Positions 1-8,911 of a DNA stretch of 32,994 nt are shown here, piece after piece. The stretch spans positions 1-32,994 of the forward strand of contig CANQHZ010000038.1 in NCBI GenBank assembly GCA_947623805.1, written 5' to 3'. Position numbers and translations under genes: made by a program. Below the pieces are notes generated by a model. The model ran no database searches. It was not told the DNA's origin and was given only the letters and a program-made list of their open reading frames with translations. Source of the stretch: an uncultured Lachnospiraceae bacterium. Lineage in GTDB: Bacteria; Bacillota; Clostridia; Lachnospirales; Lachnospiraceae. Within the stretch, counting starts at the first letter, position 1. Each line of letters starts with the position of its first letter.

Positions 1-12
1 ACATTTTAGCTA

Positions 13-60
13 TAAAAAAATGCGAGAAACCCTTGGAATTATCAAGCTTCCCCGCATTTT
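13..60 (-). terminator. Intrinsic terminator of the rimP-ribF operon
   Basis: An inverted repeat pairs AAAATGCG (17-24) with CGCATTTT (53-60), with further inner pairing of CTTG with CAAG around a short loop. Read on the minus strand, the hairpin ends in CGC followed by A and a run of seven T. It lies about 80 bases after the ribF stop codon, where an operon terminator is expected. I saw no gene between it and ribF. Confidence 0.7.
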
Positions 61-137
61 AACTGTCAAAGATGGGACTATAGCATTTACCCGCTTTCAT
101 GTCAATAAAAGCCGCTTTTTTTAATATTAAAATTTTT

Positions 138-1079
138 CTAAAACTCCAAACCGTGAAATCTTCTTCCCGAGGCTATGTCATATGCCATGCGCGATTTCAG
201 TTCTTCCACGCCGTCAAAGCGCATCTCGGGGCGCACGAATTTCAGCAAAAATACTTCCATGGACTTGCCATACACATCTTTGTTAAAATCATAGATATAT
301 GTTTCCACCCCCATCACCTCGCGTTCATCTACCGTGGGTTTCGTACCTATATTGGTAATCGACGGATATTTGATACCGCTTAGCTGTCCGTCAAAAAAAC
401 GCACATAAGAAAAATACACGCCCTTTGGCGGCAGCAGCTTCTGGGGAGATGGGATAAGATTTACCGTAGGCATGCCTATCGTCCTGCCAAGACGACGTCC
501 GTGCACTATCTCGCCGCCTATATGATACGGCACCCCCAGCAGCTTATCCACAAGCTCCATGTTGCCGTTTCCTACCTCCTCGCGCACATATGTAGAGCTT
601 ACCTCGCGCTCCATATACAATACCTTGTCGATAACAATAACCTTGTAGCCGTATTCCGACGCCTTTTCCCGCAAAAGTCCGCAATCGCCCGCACCATATC
701 TTCCAAATGAAACGTCATCGCCTGCCACGATACATTTGGCGTTAAGCCTGCCTACAAGCACGTTCTTTATGTAGTCAATCGGTTCCATATCCGCCGTCTG
801 TCGGCAAAAAGGGTACTCTATAAGATAATCCACGCCCGCACGTCTGAAAATATTGCGTTTCTCCTCCACGGTCGTCAAATCCTTTAACGGATGCCCCGCA
901 AAAAAAGCCGCCGGTGACGGCACAAACGTAAAGACAACAGAGGCAAGTCCGTTGTCTTTTTGTTCTTTAAGCCTGCCCAAGAGTTTTTGATGCCCTCTGT
1001 GAAAGCCATCAAATTTGCCTATCGCGACAGCCGTGTTTTCATTTATTTTAAATTCAGTCGTATTTTCTATTATTTTCAT
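138..1079 (-). CDS. ribF: Bifunctional riboflavin kinase / FAD synthetase
   Basis: This cytoplasmic enzyme phosphorylates riboflavin to FMN and then adenylates FMN to FAD. The 313-residue protein has the usual family length. The N-terminal nucleotidyltransferase half shows GKFDGFHRGHQKLL (about residues 22-35), the family's phosphate-binding HxGH-type motif. The C-terminal flavokinase half begins near residue 183 and shows GRTIGMPTVNL, the GxPTxN motif that binds ATP and magnesium. The ATG is preceded by AGGAGAG at good spacing. It is the last gene of the operon, 36 bases after truB, an arrangement common in Firmicutes. No FMN riboswitch is visible nearby, so expression probably follows the operon. 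The assignment is secure from motifs and context. Confidence 0.96.
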   Translation of the reverse strand: MKIIENTTEFKINENTAVAIGKFDGFHRGHQKLLGRLKEQKDNGLASVVFTFVPSPAAFFAGHPLKDLTTVEEKRNIFRRAGVDYLIEYPFCRQTADMEPIDYIKNVLVGRLNAKCIVAGDDVSFGRYGAGDCGLLREKASEYGYKVIVIDKVLYMEREVSSTYVREEVGNGNMELVDKLLGVPYHIGGEIVHGRRLGRTIGMPTVNLIPSPQKLLPPKGVYFSYVRFFDGQLSGIKYPSITNIGTKPTVDEREVMGVETYIYDFNKDVYGKSMEVFLLKFVRPEMRFDGVEELKSRMAYDIASGRRFHGLEF

Positions 1080-1115
1080 TAAACTCTCCTATGACACGGC
1101 ATAGAAACAAGATAT

Positions 1116-2036
1116 TTACAGAAACATTTTATATGGTTTAAAACAGCCGCCGTCACAACAATATACCGCCTTGAGCTCTCTGCCGTCCATTGGGTCCTGC
1201 GCATATACTCTGAGCAACTCGCCCGTAATAAAGTGATGACTGTCATCGTCAATGTCAAGCTGGTATGGATAAAGCTTATTTCCGTTCATAAGCGTTTTGT
1301 GAAACTCCTGCCTGACAGTCGCGCTGTGATAACCTTCAAATACACTGTCTATCGGAATTATATGCTTTTCAAGCATCCCGTTGTCTGCAAGCTCCTCAAC
1401 CTCGGAAAGAGTGAGCGCATTGTCTATTTTATACGGTCCTACCCTAAGCCGCGTCAACTCCTGCATCGCCGCGCCGCACCCCAGCATATCGCCTATATCC
1501 GCGCACAACGACCTGATATATGTACCCTTTGAACACTCTACCGTAAAAGATACCCGCGGCGGATTTATATCTAAAATTTTTATATCCGATATTTCGACAC
1601 GTCTCGGTGCGCGCTCTACCTCCCTGCCCATCCGCGCAAGCTCATAAAGCCTCCTGCCGCCGATTTTTAACGCCGAAAACATAGGCGGCACTTGCTCGTA
1701 ACCGCCCACAAAACTCATAACTGCCATCTCTATCTCGTCACGGCTTGCCCTTACGTCGTTTCTTGTTAATATCTTACCGCTCATATCCTGGGTATCGGTA
1801 GTCACGCCAAGAAGCATGCGCGCCTTGTACTCTTTTCCGCCCTCGGCAACCATATCGCACAACTTTGTGGCGTTGCCAAGGCATACAGGGAGCACGCCCA
1901 TAGCATCCGGGTCAAGTGTGCCTGTATGTCCTATTTTTTTCTGCTTTAGTATACCTCTTAGGCGCGCCACGACATCATGCGAGGTGTAGCCCGCCTCCTT
2001 GTATATTACAAGTATTCCGTTAGTCAAACCCTGCAC
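1116..2036 (-). CDS. truB: tRNA pseudouridine(55) synthase
   Basis: TruB isomerises U55 in the T-loop of nearly all tRNAs to pseudouridine and also acts as a tRNA folding chaperone. The protein shows KIGHTGTLDPDAMGVLP near residue 35, which carries the catalytic Asp in the GTLDP motif, and later CSKGTYIRSLCADIG, the second conserved TruB block. A PUA-like C-terminal region follows. The call starts at a GTG three bases after the nrnA stop. A TTG three codons further in (at 2027) would give a more typical N-terminus beginning TNGILVIYKEAG and cannot be excluded. The usual KPxGxTSHD lead-in reads KEAGYTSHD here, so the proline is replaced by glutamate. Confidence 0.95.
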   Translation of the reverse strand: MQGLTNGILVIYKEAGYTSHDVVARLRGILKQKKIGHTGTLDPDAMGVLPVCLGNATKLCDMVAEGGKEYKARMLLGVTTDTQDMSGKILTRNDVRASRDEIEMAVMSFVGGYEQVPPMFSALKIGGRRLYELARMGREVERAPRRVEISDIKILDINPPRVSFTVECSKGTYIRSLCADIGDMLGCGAAMQELTRLRVGPYKIDNALTLSEVEELADNGMLEKHIIPIDSVFEGYHSATVRQEFHKTLMNGNKLYPYQLDIDDDSHHFITGELLRVYAQDPMDGRELKAVYCCDGGCFKPYKMFL

Positions 2037-2039
2037 CGC

Positions 2040-3026
2040 CTATTCTTCCTGGTCTTGGTTCTGCTCGTGCTCTACAATCTGACGTTCTATCTGCGCTGAA
2101 ATATTGTTTATTACATCATAAAACGTACCGTTCATGCTGCATCCTGCCGCCCTCACATGGCCGCCGCCGCCAAAATACGATGCGACCTTGCTCACGTCGA
2201 CGTAATTACATGAGCGCAGACTTACCTTATATTCAAGATTACCCGTCTGATACATAAATATAGCGCACTCCACACCCTTGATAATACGCAGCTGATTTAC
2301 AATGCCGTCCAAATCGTCCGATGTGGCATTATAAAAATCAAGCGTCTTTTGGTCTATGGAGCTTACTATGCACTTGCCGTCCATAAATACTATGCTTTCA
2401 AGCAATGCCCTGCCCAAAAGCTGATTTTGCACATATGTCTTCTCATAAAAGGTCTCATCTATGAGCCTTGGGAAATCAAAGCCGTATTCTATAAGCTCAG
2501 CGGCTATGCGCAGGGTTCTGGGGGAAGTGTTTGAATACTGGAAAATCCCCGTATCATGAATAATCCCTATGTAAATCGCCTTTGCAATGTCCTCATCCAT
2601 GTATTCCTTGTCAAGCACGTCATATATAAGCTCAGCCGTCGAGCTGCAGTGGGGCACAATATAATTTACGTCCCCGCAGCCCTGTTCATTGCTGACATGA
2701 TGGTCTATGTTTATACGTTTTTTCGCGCCGTCAAATATTTTTTCGCCGTCACCAAGCCTTGTTTTTTCACAATCAAGCGCTATAAACACATCCGGCTCTG
2801 CCGTCACATTATACTCGCTGTCAATATCTTCATACCCTTTAATGCATGAAAAAATCTGTGCCGGTTTTTCCATACATATCTTGATGTCGGCCTCTGGCAT
2901 AGTCTTTTTCAAGAAAAGATACACTGCCAGGCATGAGCCGACGCAATCGCCGTCCGGCCTGATATGACTTGAAATTACTATACTCTGCGCTCCCCTGCAT
3001 TCATTTAATAAATTAATTGCTTCCAT
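2040..3026 (-). CDS. nrnA: DHH/DHHA1 phosphoesterase, NrnA-type nanoRNase/pAp phosphatase
   Basis: Members of this family degrade RNA oligonucleotides of two to five bases and often dephosphorylate pAp. The 328-residue protein has the full set of DHH motifs: SSHIRPDGDCVGS near residue 20 (metal-binding DxD), ALDCEKTRLGD near 83, and INIDHHVSNEQGCGD near 106 with the DHH triad. The C-terminal DHHA1 domain ends in GGGGHVRAAGCS, the substrate-binding glycine loop. It lies between rbfA and truB, the position of nrnA-like genes in many Clostridia and Bacilli. The ATG at 3026 is chosen because the family N-terminus begins about there. A GGGAG sequence lies somewhat far upstream. Confidence 0.93.
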   Translation of the reverse strand: MEAINLLNECRGAQSIVISSHIRPDGDCVGSCLAVYLFLKKTMPEADIKICMEKPAQIFSCIKGYEDIDSEYNVTAEPDVFIALDCEKTRLGDGEKIFDGAKKRINIDHHVSNEQGCGDVNYIVPHCSSTAELIYDVLDKEYMDEDIAKAIYIGIIHDTGIFQYSNTSPRTLRIAAELIEYGFDFPRLIDETFYEKTYVQNQLLGRALLESIVFMDGKCIVSSIDQKTLDFYNATSDDLDGIVNQLRIIKGVECAIFMYQTGNLEYKVSLRSCNYVDVSKVASYFGGGGHVRAAGCSMNGTFYDVINNISAQIERQIVEHEQNQDQEE

Positions 3027-3060
3027 ATAAATGTCAAAAACTCCCTTCTGGTCCGATGCA

Positions 3061-3102
3061 TATACGTCTATACGTCTCTATACATCTATACGCCTACACG
3101 CC
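3061..3102. repeat. Degenerate 8-bp tandem repeat between rbfA and nrnA
   Basis: Five copies of an 8-bp unit lie head to tail: TATACGTC twice, then a 2-bp TC insertion, then TATACATC, TATACGCC and TACACGCC. The array starts a few bases after the rbfA stop codon and ends about 35 bases before the nrnA start, so it is transcribed as untranslated spacer. It has no clear hairpin. Slipped-strand expansion is the simplest explanation. Confidence 0.8.
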
Positions 3103-3105
3103 TCA

Positions 3106-3489
3106 CTATTGTCCAGTCTCAATTCGCCTTTGTTCGTCCGCGCGGTTTACCTCGTCAATCTTCTTTGACATCGAAACGCCATATGCGATTGACTGGTCCA
3201 ATATGAACTTAATCTCCGGCGTGTTTCTAAGATTTACCGTCCTTGCCAGTTGATTTCTTATATAGCCCTCCGCGCTCTTTAAGCCTTCAAGCGTAGCCTG
3301 CTGTGAACTTTCATCGCCCAGCACGCTTATCCATGCTTTGCAAGTCTTTAAATCAGGCGCGACCTCAACCGCCACGACAGACGTCATAGGGTCTATCCTC
3401 GGGTCCTTTATCCCGCTCCTGATTATCTCCGCCAGCGAGCGCTGTACCTCGCCGTTGATGCGGACATTTTTTACGCTGTTTTTCCTCAT
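3106..3489 (-). CDS. rbfA: Ribosome-binding factor A
   Basis: RbfA binds the 30S precursor near the 5' end of 16S rRNA and is needed for late small-subunit maturation, especially in the cold. The protein starts MRKNSVKNVRINGEVQRSL, the typical RbfA N-terminus, and contains GIKDPRIDPMTSVVAVEVAPD, the KH-type core with the conserved DPR segment. The start at 3489 is chosen because GGAGGGG lies six bases upstream. The frame stays open for 16 more codons, but that extension would overlap infB and has no better site. The resulting 127 residues match the usual family length. It follows infB by 31 bases. Confidence 0.95.
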   Translation of the reverse strand: MRKNSVKNVRINGEVQRSLAEIIRSGIKDPRIDPMTSVVAVEVAPDLKTCKAWISVLGDESSQQATLEGLKSAEGYIRNQLARTVNLRNTPEIKFILDQSIAYGVSMSKKIDEVNRADEQRRIETGQ

Positions 3490-3520
3490 TACAACCCCTC
3501 CATGAAGTCCCTGCGTTTCC

Positions 3521-6415
3521 CTAACGAGGCACCTCAACCATTATATACGCCTCGACAATATCAAGCTCCTGCATACTGTCAAAGCCCTCAAATACAAGAC
3601 CGCACTCAAAACCTGCCTTGACTTCCTTCACATCATCTTTAAAACGTTTCAGTGACGCAAGACTGCCCTCATAAATCTGTTCGCCCTCACGCGTAATCCT
3701 GATTTTGCAGTCTCTCTGAAATACACCGTCAAGCACATACGAACCGGCGATATTTCCTACTGCCGATGCCTTGAATATCTGCCTTACTTCGGCGTGTCCG
3801 ATAACTTTCTCCTCAAATATAGGGTCAAGCATACCTTTCATGGCTGCCTCGATATCTTCTATCGCCTGATAAATTACCTTGTAAAGCCTTACATCCACTC
3901 CCTCGTGCTCGGCCGTGTTCTTTGCCACTGCATCGGGACGCACATTAAAGCCTATGATAATGGCGTTTGAAGCAGATGCAAGTATTACGTCCGACTCGTT
4001 TATCGCACCTACGCCGCCATGAATGCATTTTACTACTACCTCATCGTTTGAAAGTTTCATGAGGCTCTGCTTTACTGCCTCCACACTGCCCTGTACATCC
4101 GCTTTGATGATAAGGTTAAGCTCTTTTAAGCTGCCCGCCTGAATTTGTGAGAACAAATCGTCAAGCGACATCTTTGTCTTAGTATCTTCAAGAAGCTTCT
4201 CCTTATTCTGAGCCACAAATGTTTCGGCATAATATTTCGCTTCCTTGTCATTTTCATGAGCGATAAATATATCGCCTGCGTTCGGCACGTCTCCAAGTCC
4301 AAGTATTTCTACCGGCGTTGAGGGTCCGGCCTCTTTTACGCGTCTGCCCTTGTCATCTATCATAGCACGCACTTTGCCGCTTGCCGCTCCCGCGGATACA
4401 AAATCGCCAACCTTAAGCGTACCTTTCTGAACAAGCACGGTAGCTACGGGACCGCGTCCCTTGTCAAGCTCCGCCTCAATGACAAGACCTCTTGCGCGTC
4501 TGTTAGGATTTGCCTTTAGTTCGAGCACTTCAGCCGTCAGGAGTATCATCTCAAGAAGTAGCTCTATGCCCTCGCCGCTTTTAGCCGAAACCGGCACGAA
4601 TACCGTACTGCCGCCCCAATCTTCGGCGATAAGACCGTATTCTGTAAGCTCCTGCTTAACTCTCTCTACATTGGCACCCGGCTTGTCGATTTTGTTTACC
4701 GCTACTATGATTTCAATGCCTGCCGCCTTTGCATGATTTATAGCCTCAACTGTCTGTGGCATAACGCCATCATCCGCCGCTACCACAAGGATTGCTATAT
4801 CTGTGGAATTGGCGCCTCTCATACGCATCGCCGTAAACGCCTCATGCCCCGGAGTATCAAGAAATGTAATCTTCTGGTCGTTTATCTTTACAGTATAGGC
4901 ACCTATATGCTGCGTGATGCCGCCTGCCTCCTTGTCTGTGACGTTTGTCTTTCGGATGGCGTCAAGAAGTGAGGTCTTGCCATGGTCAACATGACCCATA
5001 ACGCAGATAACCGGCGGTCTTGTCACCATATCCGCCTCGTTTTCCTCGCCCTCCTTCAAAAGCTCCTCTATTACGTCAACCTTTACTTCCTTTTCACATA
5101 TAATGTCATACTCGATAGCGATATTTTCCGCTGTTTCATAGGAAATTTCCTGATTAACCGTAACAATCTGTCCCTGCATAAACAGCTTTTTGACAATTAC
5201 CGACGGCTGGAGCTTCATTTTGTCCGCAAGCTCTTTTATCGTGAGCTTCTCAGGCAGCGTAATAACCTTTATCTGCTCCTCAACGGTCTCTACAGGCTTC
5301 TTCTCAGGCTTTATAAACTTGCCCGGTCTGTTTTTGCCTTTAATATTCATCATGTCGCCGTCGTCTTCGTATATTAAATCCTTGCGGTTCTTTTTATCTT
5401 TCTCCTGGCTGATGCGCCGCTTTTCTTCATCTCTATGCTTTTCTGCATCCTTGATAGGACTTTCGGGCACAAAACCACCCTTGCCGCCTTTGCCGCCGCC
5501 AAAGCCGCCTCTGTTGTCGCGTCCCCCATAGCCTTGTGATTTATTTCTGTCTCCGTGCTGCCTGTCGTCACGCCTTTGCCCGTCACGCCTCTGGCCGTCA
5601 CCATACGACCTGTCACCTCTCTGCCTGTCATCGCGTCCCTGGCCGTCACGCCTCTGGCCGTCGTTACGCCTCTGGCTATCATTTCTCTGGCCGTCGTTTC
5701 TTTGGGTGTCGCTTCTTTGATTGTCGCGTCTTTGCAAATTTGTATTTTTAGGAGCCTGCGCCGCCTCATTTTTCGGAGTGCCTGCATTTGCCTCCTGCGT
5801 CTTATTAACCGCAGGTTCCGCTGCTTTTACTTCGTTTTCCCTGTATACCGTTTCTGCCTTTTCAACTACCGGTTTGACAGCTGTCGGCGGATTTATGTCA
5901 GGGGACTGCTTTACTACAGCTTCTGCCGGTTTTGGCGCTTTCTTTTTGTCAGCTCCAACCGGTTTTTTTGGTATCTGCGCGCCCGGCATTTTCGAGTTTT
6001 GAGGATTGCTTACAAATATTATGCTTTTCTTTTTCTTGACAGGAGCTCCCTCTGTCTCCCTTGCCTTTGCAGGCTTTGCGTCCACCTTTTTTTCCGCAGC
6101 CTGCTTTGCAGCCGCAGGCTTTGCAGTCTCGGACTTTGCAGTCTCAGGCTTTGCGGTTTCGGGCTTTGCGCCGTCCTGCTTTGTATTTGAAGCTTTCTCT
6201 GCTGCCGGCTTTGCGTCCGTCTTTTTTTCTGTGGTCTTTTCCGCTTTTTGTGGGGTAGCTTTTGCCTTGAAAATAACCCTTATCTCCTCAGCCAGCTCAT
6301 CCTCCAACGCGTTTCTATAATCCTTTTCTATGCCTTTTTTCTCCAATTCCGAAAGAACTTCTTTATTTTCAACGCCAAGTTCTTTCGCGAGCTCATATAC
6401 CTTAATTTTTGCCAT
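3521..6415 (-). CDS. infB: Translation initiation factor IF-2
   Basis: IF-2 is the GTPase that places initiator fMet-tRNA on the 30S subunit and promotes joining of the 50S subunit. The 964-residue protein begins [15 protein letters not shown], the IF2-N helical domain. A long charged linker with AKPET repeats follows (about residues 85-105), then an Arg/Asp/Gly/Gln-rich repeat tract (about 229-293). A second IF2-N domain comes before the GTPase core: GHVDHGKTS (G1, about 474), DTPGHEAF (G3), NKID (G4) and SAKSGEG (G5). The usual domain II, III and C-terminal fMet-tRNA-binding domains follow. The start at 6415 is chosen because GAGGAGG is six bases upstream. An upstream in-frame start would lie inside that site. 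It overlaps ylxQ by 14 bases, suggesting translational coupling. Confidence 0.97.
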   Translation of the reverse strand: MAKIKVYELAKELGVENKEVLSELEKKGIEKDYRNALEDELAEEIRVIFKAKATPQKAEKTTEKKTDAKPAAEKASNTKQDGAKPETAKPETAKSETAKPAAAKQAAEKKVDAKPAKARETEGAPVKKKKSIIFVSNPQNSKMPGAQIPKKPVGADKKKAPKPAEAVVKQSPDINPPTAVKPVVEKAETVYRENEVKAAEPAVNKTQEANAGTPKNEAAQAPKNTNLQRRDNQRSDTQRNDGQRNDSQRRNDGQRRDGQGRDDRQRGDRSYGDGQRRDGQRRDDRQHGDRNKSQGYGGRDNRGGFGGGKGGKGGFVPESPIKDAEKHRDEEKRRISQEKDKKNRKDLIYEDDGDMMNIKGKNRPGKFIKPEKKPVETVEEQIKVITLPEKLTIKELADKMKLQPSVIVKKLFMQGQIVTVNQEISYETAENIAIEYDIICEKEVKVDVIEELLKEGEENEADMVTRPPVICVMGHVDHGKTSLLDAIRKTNVTDKEAGGITQHIGAYTVKINDQKITFLDTPGHEAFTAMRMRGANSTDIAILVVAADDGVMPQTVEAINHAKAAGIEIIVAVNKIDKPGANVERVKQELTEYGLIAEDWGGSTVFVPVSAKSGEGIELLLEMILLTAEVLELKANPNRRARGLVIEAELDKGRGPVATVLVQKGTLKVGDFVSAGAASGKVRAMIDDKGRRVKEAGPSTPVEILGLGDVPNAGDIFIAHENDKEAKYYAETFVAQNKEKLLEDTKTKMSLDDLFSQIQAGSLKELNLIIKADVQGSVEAVKQSLMKLSNDEVVVKCIHGGVGAINESDVILASASNAIIIGFNVRPDAVAKNTAEHEGVDVRLYKVIYQAIEDIEAAMKGMLDPIFEEKVIGHAEVRQIFKASAVGNIAGSYVLDGVFQRDCKIRITREGEQIYEGSLASLKRFKDDVKEVKAGFECGLVFEGFDSMQELDIVEAYIMVEVPR

Positions 6416-6764
6416 TTTTTTCCTCCTCACCCTCACGATTAACAGCTTTTTCCAGATGACTTAATACAAGCTTAGCAAAATTTTCATCTGTGACAGCAAG
6501 AGACGTCCTCGCCGCCTTACCTATCGCGTGTCCAAGCTCCTCCTTAGTCCCAAAACAGTATCTGGGCACCCCGCAGGACTTACACTTATTTGAAAATAAC
6601 TTCTTTGTGTTGTCCGACGCATCCTCAGATACAATCACAATATACGCTGCTTTGCTCTTTACGCACTTTTCGGTTGCAAATTCCCCGCTCGCTATCTTAC
6701 CCGCTTTCGCTGCGAGCCCAAGCATTGAATACACCTTTGCTTTTAACCTATCTTGCTGTTCCAA
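6402..6764 (-). CDS. ylxQ: L7Ae/L30e-family RNA-binding protein, YlxQ type
   Basis: This is a small ribosomal L7Ae-like protein of the kind found between ylxR and infB in Firmicutes. Family members bind kink-turn-like RNA, but the cellular role of YlxQ is not settled. The 120-residue protein has the family opening [15 protein letters not shown] and the central [19 protein letters not shown], followed by a [22 protein letters not shown] segment typical of L7Ae folds. The call starts at TTG (6764), with AAAGGAG about ten bases upstream. An internal ATG at 6725 would remove part of the first helix. It overlaps ylxR by 17 bases and infB by 14 bases. Confidence 0.88.
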   Translation of the reverse strand: MEQQDRLKAKVYSMLGLAAKAGKIASGEFATEKCVKSKAAYIVIVSEDASDNTKKLFSNKCKSCGVPRYCFGTKEELGHAIGKAARTSLAVTDENFAKLVLSHLEKAVNREGEEEKNGKN

Positions 6765-7023
6765 ACGCTTCTATCTCCTTTATCAGACCTTCGTACACAC
6801 TGCTATCCACTGCCATTTTAAAAGAGCGCTCAAGCCCCTTGCTGTTTTTAGCTTTTTTGAAACATTCTGCATTTGGGCATATGTATGCGCCTCTGCCGTT
6901 CTTTCTTCCTGTAGTGTCAAGAGAAATGCTGCCGTCCTCTGTGCGCAGGATACGCATGAGTTCCTTTTTAGGCTTCATTTCTCCGCAGCCAATGCATTGT
7001 CTCAACGGAATTTTTTTCGCCAT
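6748..7023 (-). CDS. ylxR: YlxR/RnpM-family RNA-binding protein
   Basis: YlxR proteins are small basic RNA-binding proteins. Members of the family have been described as RNase P modulators (RnpM) that bind the catalytic RNA. The 91-residue protein contains the family signatures LRQCIGCGEMKPKKELMRI near the start and GRGAYICPNAECFKKA in the middle. The two paired-cysteine segments look like a zinc-ribbon-like arrangement, although not all members bind metal. Its ATG directly follows the nusA stop codon with no gap, so translation is probably coupled. Context and motifs agree. Confidence 0.92.
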   Translation of the reverse strand: MAKKIPLRQCIGCGEMKPKKELMRILRTEDGSISLDTTGRKNGRGAYICPNAECFKKAKNSKGLERSFKMAVDSSVYEGLIKEIEAFGTAR

Positions 7024-8259
7024 TTATTCCTCGTTCTCCTCTGTTTCTTCTACATCAGCATTCTCATCATACTCGCCGTCTTCGTCCGCGCCCTCCTCGT
7101 ATTCAGTTTCCTCATACTCAGCATCCTCGTCGTATTCGCCGTCCTCATATTCTTCCTCATAGTAGACGTCGCCGTCCTCGTCATACATATAGTCCTCATA
7201 ACGGAAGCCTTCCGCATCCTTTGCCTGCGTCTCAGACTTAATATCTATCTTGTAACCTGTAAGCCTTGCCGCAAGCCTTGCGTTCTGACCTTCCTTTCCG
7301 ATTGCGAGTGAGAGCTGGTAATCCGGCACCACGACCTTTGCCGTCTTATCATCGGGGTCCGCAAATACCGCTACTATCTTAGCCGGTGAAAGCGCATTCT
7401 GTATAAAATTACCCGGATTTTCGTCCCAGTTTACAATATCTATCTTCTCGCCGCGAAGTTCTTCAACAATAGCGTTTACCCTCGCGCCGTTTATACCTAC
7501 GCACGCGCCTACCGCGTCAACGTTGGGGTTGTTTGTCCTTACCGCAATTTTGGTACGGCTGCCCGCTTCTCGCGCAATGCTCATAATCTCTACAGTGCCG
7601 TCTTTAATCTCCGTAACTTCCGCTTCAAAAAGCCTCTTTACAAGCTCAGGATGCGTCCTGCTTACCAAAATCCTTGGTCCCTTGGGCGTATTCTTGACCT
7701 CAAGAATATATACTTTTATGCGTTCGGTAGGCTTAAACACTTCGCCTTTTACCTGCTCCGCCTCATTTAAGAGCGCGTCCGCCTTGCCTAAATTTATGCT
7801 GATGTTCTTGCCTGCGTAGCGCTGCACGATGCCTGTCACAACGTCCTTTTCCTTTTCAAAGAACTGATTGTAGACAACGCTGCGCTCCTCCTCGCGGATT
7901 TTTTGCAAAATGACATTTTTGGCACTCTGTGTGGCAATGCGCCCGAACTCCTTTGATTTTATCTCTACATTGACCGTGCCGCCGACAACAGCGTCCTTGG
8001 TAATGTTCAGCGCATCATCAATGCAAATTTGAGTGACGCTGTCCTCCACATCTTCCGGCGTGGCGACTACCTCCTTTGTGGCATATACCAGAAAGTCGCA
8101 GGTTTCCCTGTCAATCTGCACTGTGATATTGTCTGCCTTGCCGAAATTATTCTTGCAGGCAATCAAAAGAGAATTTTCAATAGCCTCAAAGAGCGTCTCC
8201 TTGCTGATTTCTTTCTCCTTTTCAAGAATGTTCAGTGCTTCTAATAATTCCTTGTTCAT
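7024..8259 (-). CDS. nusA: Transcription termination/antitermination factor NusA
   Basis: NusA binds RNA polymerase and nascent RNA, and modulates pausing, intrinsic termination and antitermination. The protein shows the N-terminal polymerase-binding domain (MNKELLEALNILEKEK onward), an S1 domain around residues 135-200 and two KH domains, including the NPNVDAVGACVGINGARV and SLAIGKEGQNARLAARL GXXG-type loops. The C-terminal repeats of the E. coli protein are absent, as usual for Gram-positives. Instead there is a tail of about 50 residues, almost entirely Asp, Glu and Tyr. The start at 8259 is chosen because GGAGGT is just upstream. The ATG four codons earlier overlaps that site. Confidence 0.96.
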   Translation of the reverse strand: MNKELLEALNILEKEKEISKETLFEAIENSLLIACKNNFGKADNITVQIDRETCDFLVYATKEVVATPEDVEDSVTQICIDDALNITKDAVVGGTVNVEIKSKEFGRIATQSAKNVILQKIREEERSVVYNQFFEKEKDVVTGIVQRYAGKNISINLGKADALLNEAEQVKGEVFKPTERIKVYILEVKNTPKGPRILVSRTHPELVKRLFEAEVTEIKDGTVEIMSIAREAGSRTKIAVRTNNPNVDAVGACVGINGARVNAIVEELRGEKIDIVNWDENPGNFIQNALSPAKIVAVFADPDDKTAKVVVPDYQLSLAIGKEGQNARLAARLTGYKIDIKSETQAKDAEGFRYEDYMYDEDGDVYYEEEYEDGEYDEDAEYEETEYEEGADEDGEYDENADVEETEENEE

Positions 8260-8291
8260 CTCTACCTCCATAAGTATATATATAATAGTTT

Positions 8292-8768
8292 TTAAAAATC
8301 AATCGCCAGCCTGATAACCGCTATGTCAGACCGTGTAAACACCATGCTCTGCTGCCCCGTCTTGCTCTGTGTTTCTACAGTGACCGTGTCTTTGTCGTAG
8401 GCCTTGAGAATGCCTGAAAATTCTTTTTCCCCGTCGATGGGCTTAAAAGTTTTCAGCTCTACTTCTTCACCTATGCTCTTTTCAAAATGTCTGTCCTTTT
8501 TGAGTGCCCTGCCAAGCCCCGGACTTGATACCTCCAAAATATACGCGTCCGAAATAAAGTCCGCTTCATCCAGCTTGTCGGAAAATGCCCTGCTTACAGC
8601 CTCGCAGTCATTTATGCTCACGCCGCCCTCTTTGTCAATGTACGCCCTAAGATACCAGTCCCTGCCCTCCTTGACGTACTCGACATCATATATACTGCAG
8701 CCGTTTGTCTCCGCTATAGGCATAAGCAGCTCCTCCGCGCGCGCTTCGTAATTGTCCTTTTTCGCCAT
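8292..8768 (-). CDS. rimP: Ribosome maturation factor RimP
   Basis: RimP assists assembly of the 30S subunit and acts before or with RbfA. The 158-residue protein has the two-domain RimP layout: an N-terminal alpha/beta domain with NGCSIYDVEYVKEGRDWYLR and the conserved IDKEGGVSINDCEAVSR, and the LEVSSPGLGRALKKDRHF signature near residue 85, then a small Sm-like C-terminal barrel. AGAGGTGG precedes the ATG at good spacing. It is the first gene of the nine-gene operon, with a promoter and a hairpin in its leader, and nusA follows after 32 bases. Confidence 0.94.
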   Translation of the reverse strand: MAKKDNYEARAEELLMPIAETNGCSIYDVEYVKEGRDWYLRAYIDKEGGVSINDCEAVSRAFSDKLDEADFISDAYILEVSSPGLGRALKKDRHFEKSIGEEVELKTFKPIDGEKEFSGILKAYDKDTVTVETQSKTGQQSMVFTRSDIAVIRLAIDF

Positions 8769-8790
8769 TCATCCACCTCTATACCGCTAC

Positions 8791-8824
8791 TAAAGAAAAG
8801 AGCGGACTTACAAGTCCACTCTTT
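8791..8824 (-). terminator. Terminator-like hairpin in the rimP leader
   Basis: AAAGAG-C-GGACT (8797-8808) pairs with AGTCC-A-CTCTTT (8813-8824) around the loop TACA, with one C/A mismatch. On the minus strand the stem is followed by CTTTTCTTTA. It can serve as the terminator of the citrate synthase gene. However, it lies downstream of the predicted rimP promoter (8852-8880), so transcripts from that promoter would also cross it. It may therefore act as an attenuator of the rimP-nusA operon. Confidence 0.7.
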
Positions 8825-8851
8825 ATCATCTAGCATTATTCAATCATACAA

Positions 8852-8880
8852 ATTTTACCACCATATTTTGCAAAACGCAA
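8852..8880 (-). promoter_or_regulatory. Predicted sigma-A promoter of the rimP-nusA-infB operon
   Basis: On the minus strand, TTGCGT (8875-8880) and TAAAAT (8852-8857) are separated by 17 bases. This gives a start near 8845 and a leader of about 77 bases before rimP. The match to the consensus is good, but it is based on sequence alone. Confidence 0.55.
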
Positions 8881-8911
8881 GAGGTAAAAACAATTTTTAT
8901 CAAAATTCTGA

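Noticed and set aside
1080-1115. An FMN riboswitch ahead of ribF
   Set aside because: Only 36 bases separate ribF from truB, too few for an FMN aptamer, and none of its conserved segments is present.
3061-3102. The tandem repeat as a CRISPR remnant
   Set aside because: The unit is only 8 bp with no spacers, and there are no cas genes in the window.
5374-6320. Several open frames on both strands opposite or beside infB, some over 100 codons
   Set aside because: They are in the shadow of the repetitive, GC-biased linker of IF-2, where repeats keep all frames open. None has a ribosome binding site or a recognisable domain.
6490-7311. A 273-codon plus-strand frame opposite ylxQ, ylxR and nusA
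   Set aside because: It mirrors three well-supported genes, and its product is a Ser/Phe/Val-rich sequence without motifs, which is typical of an antisense frame.
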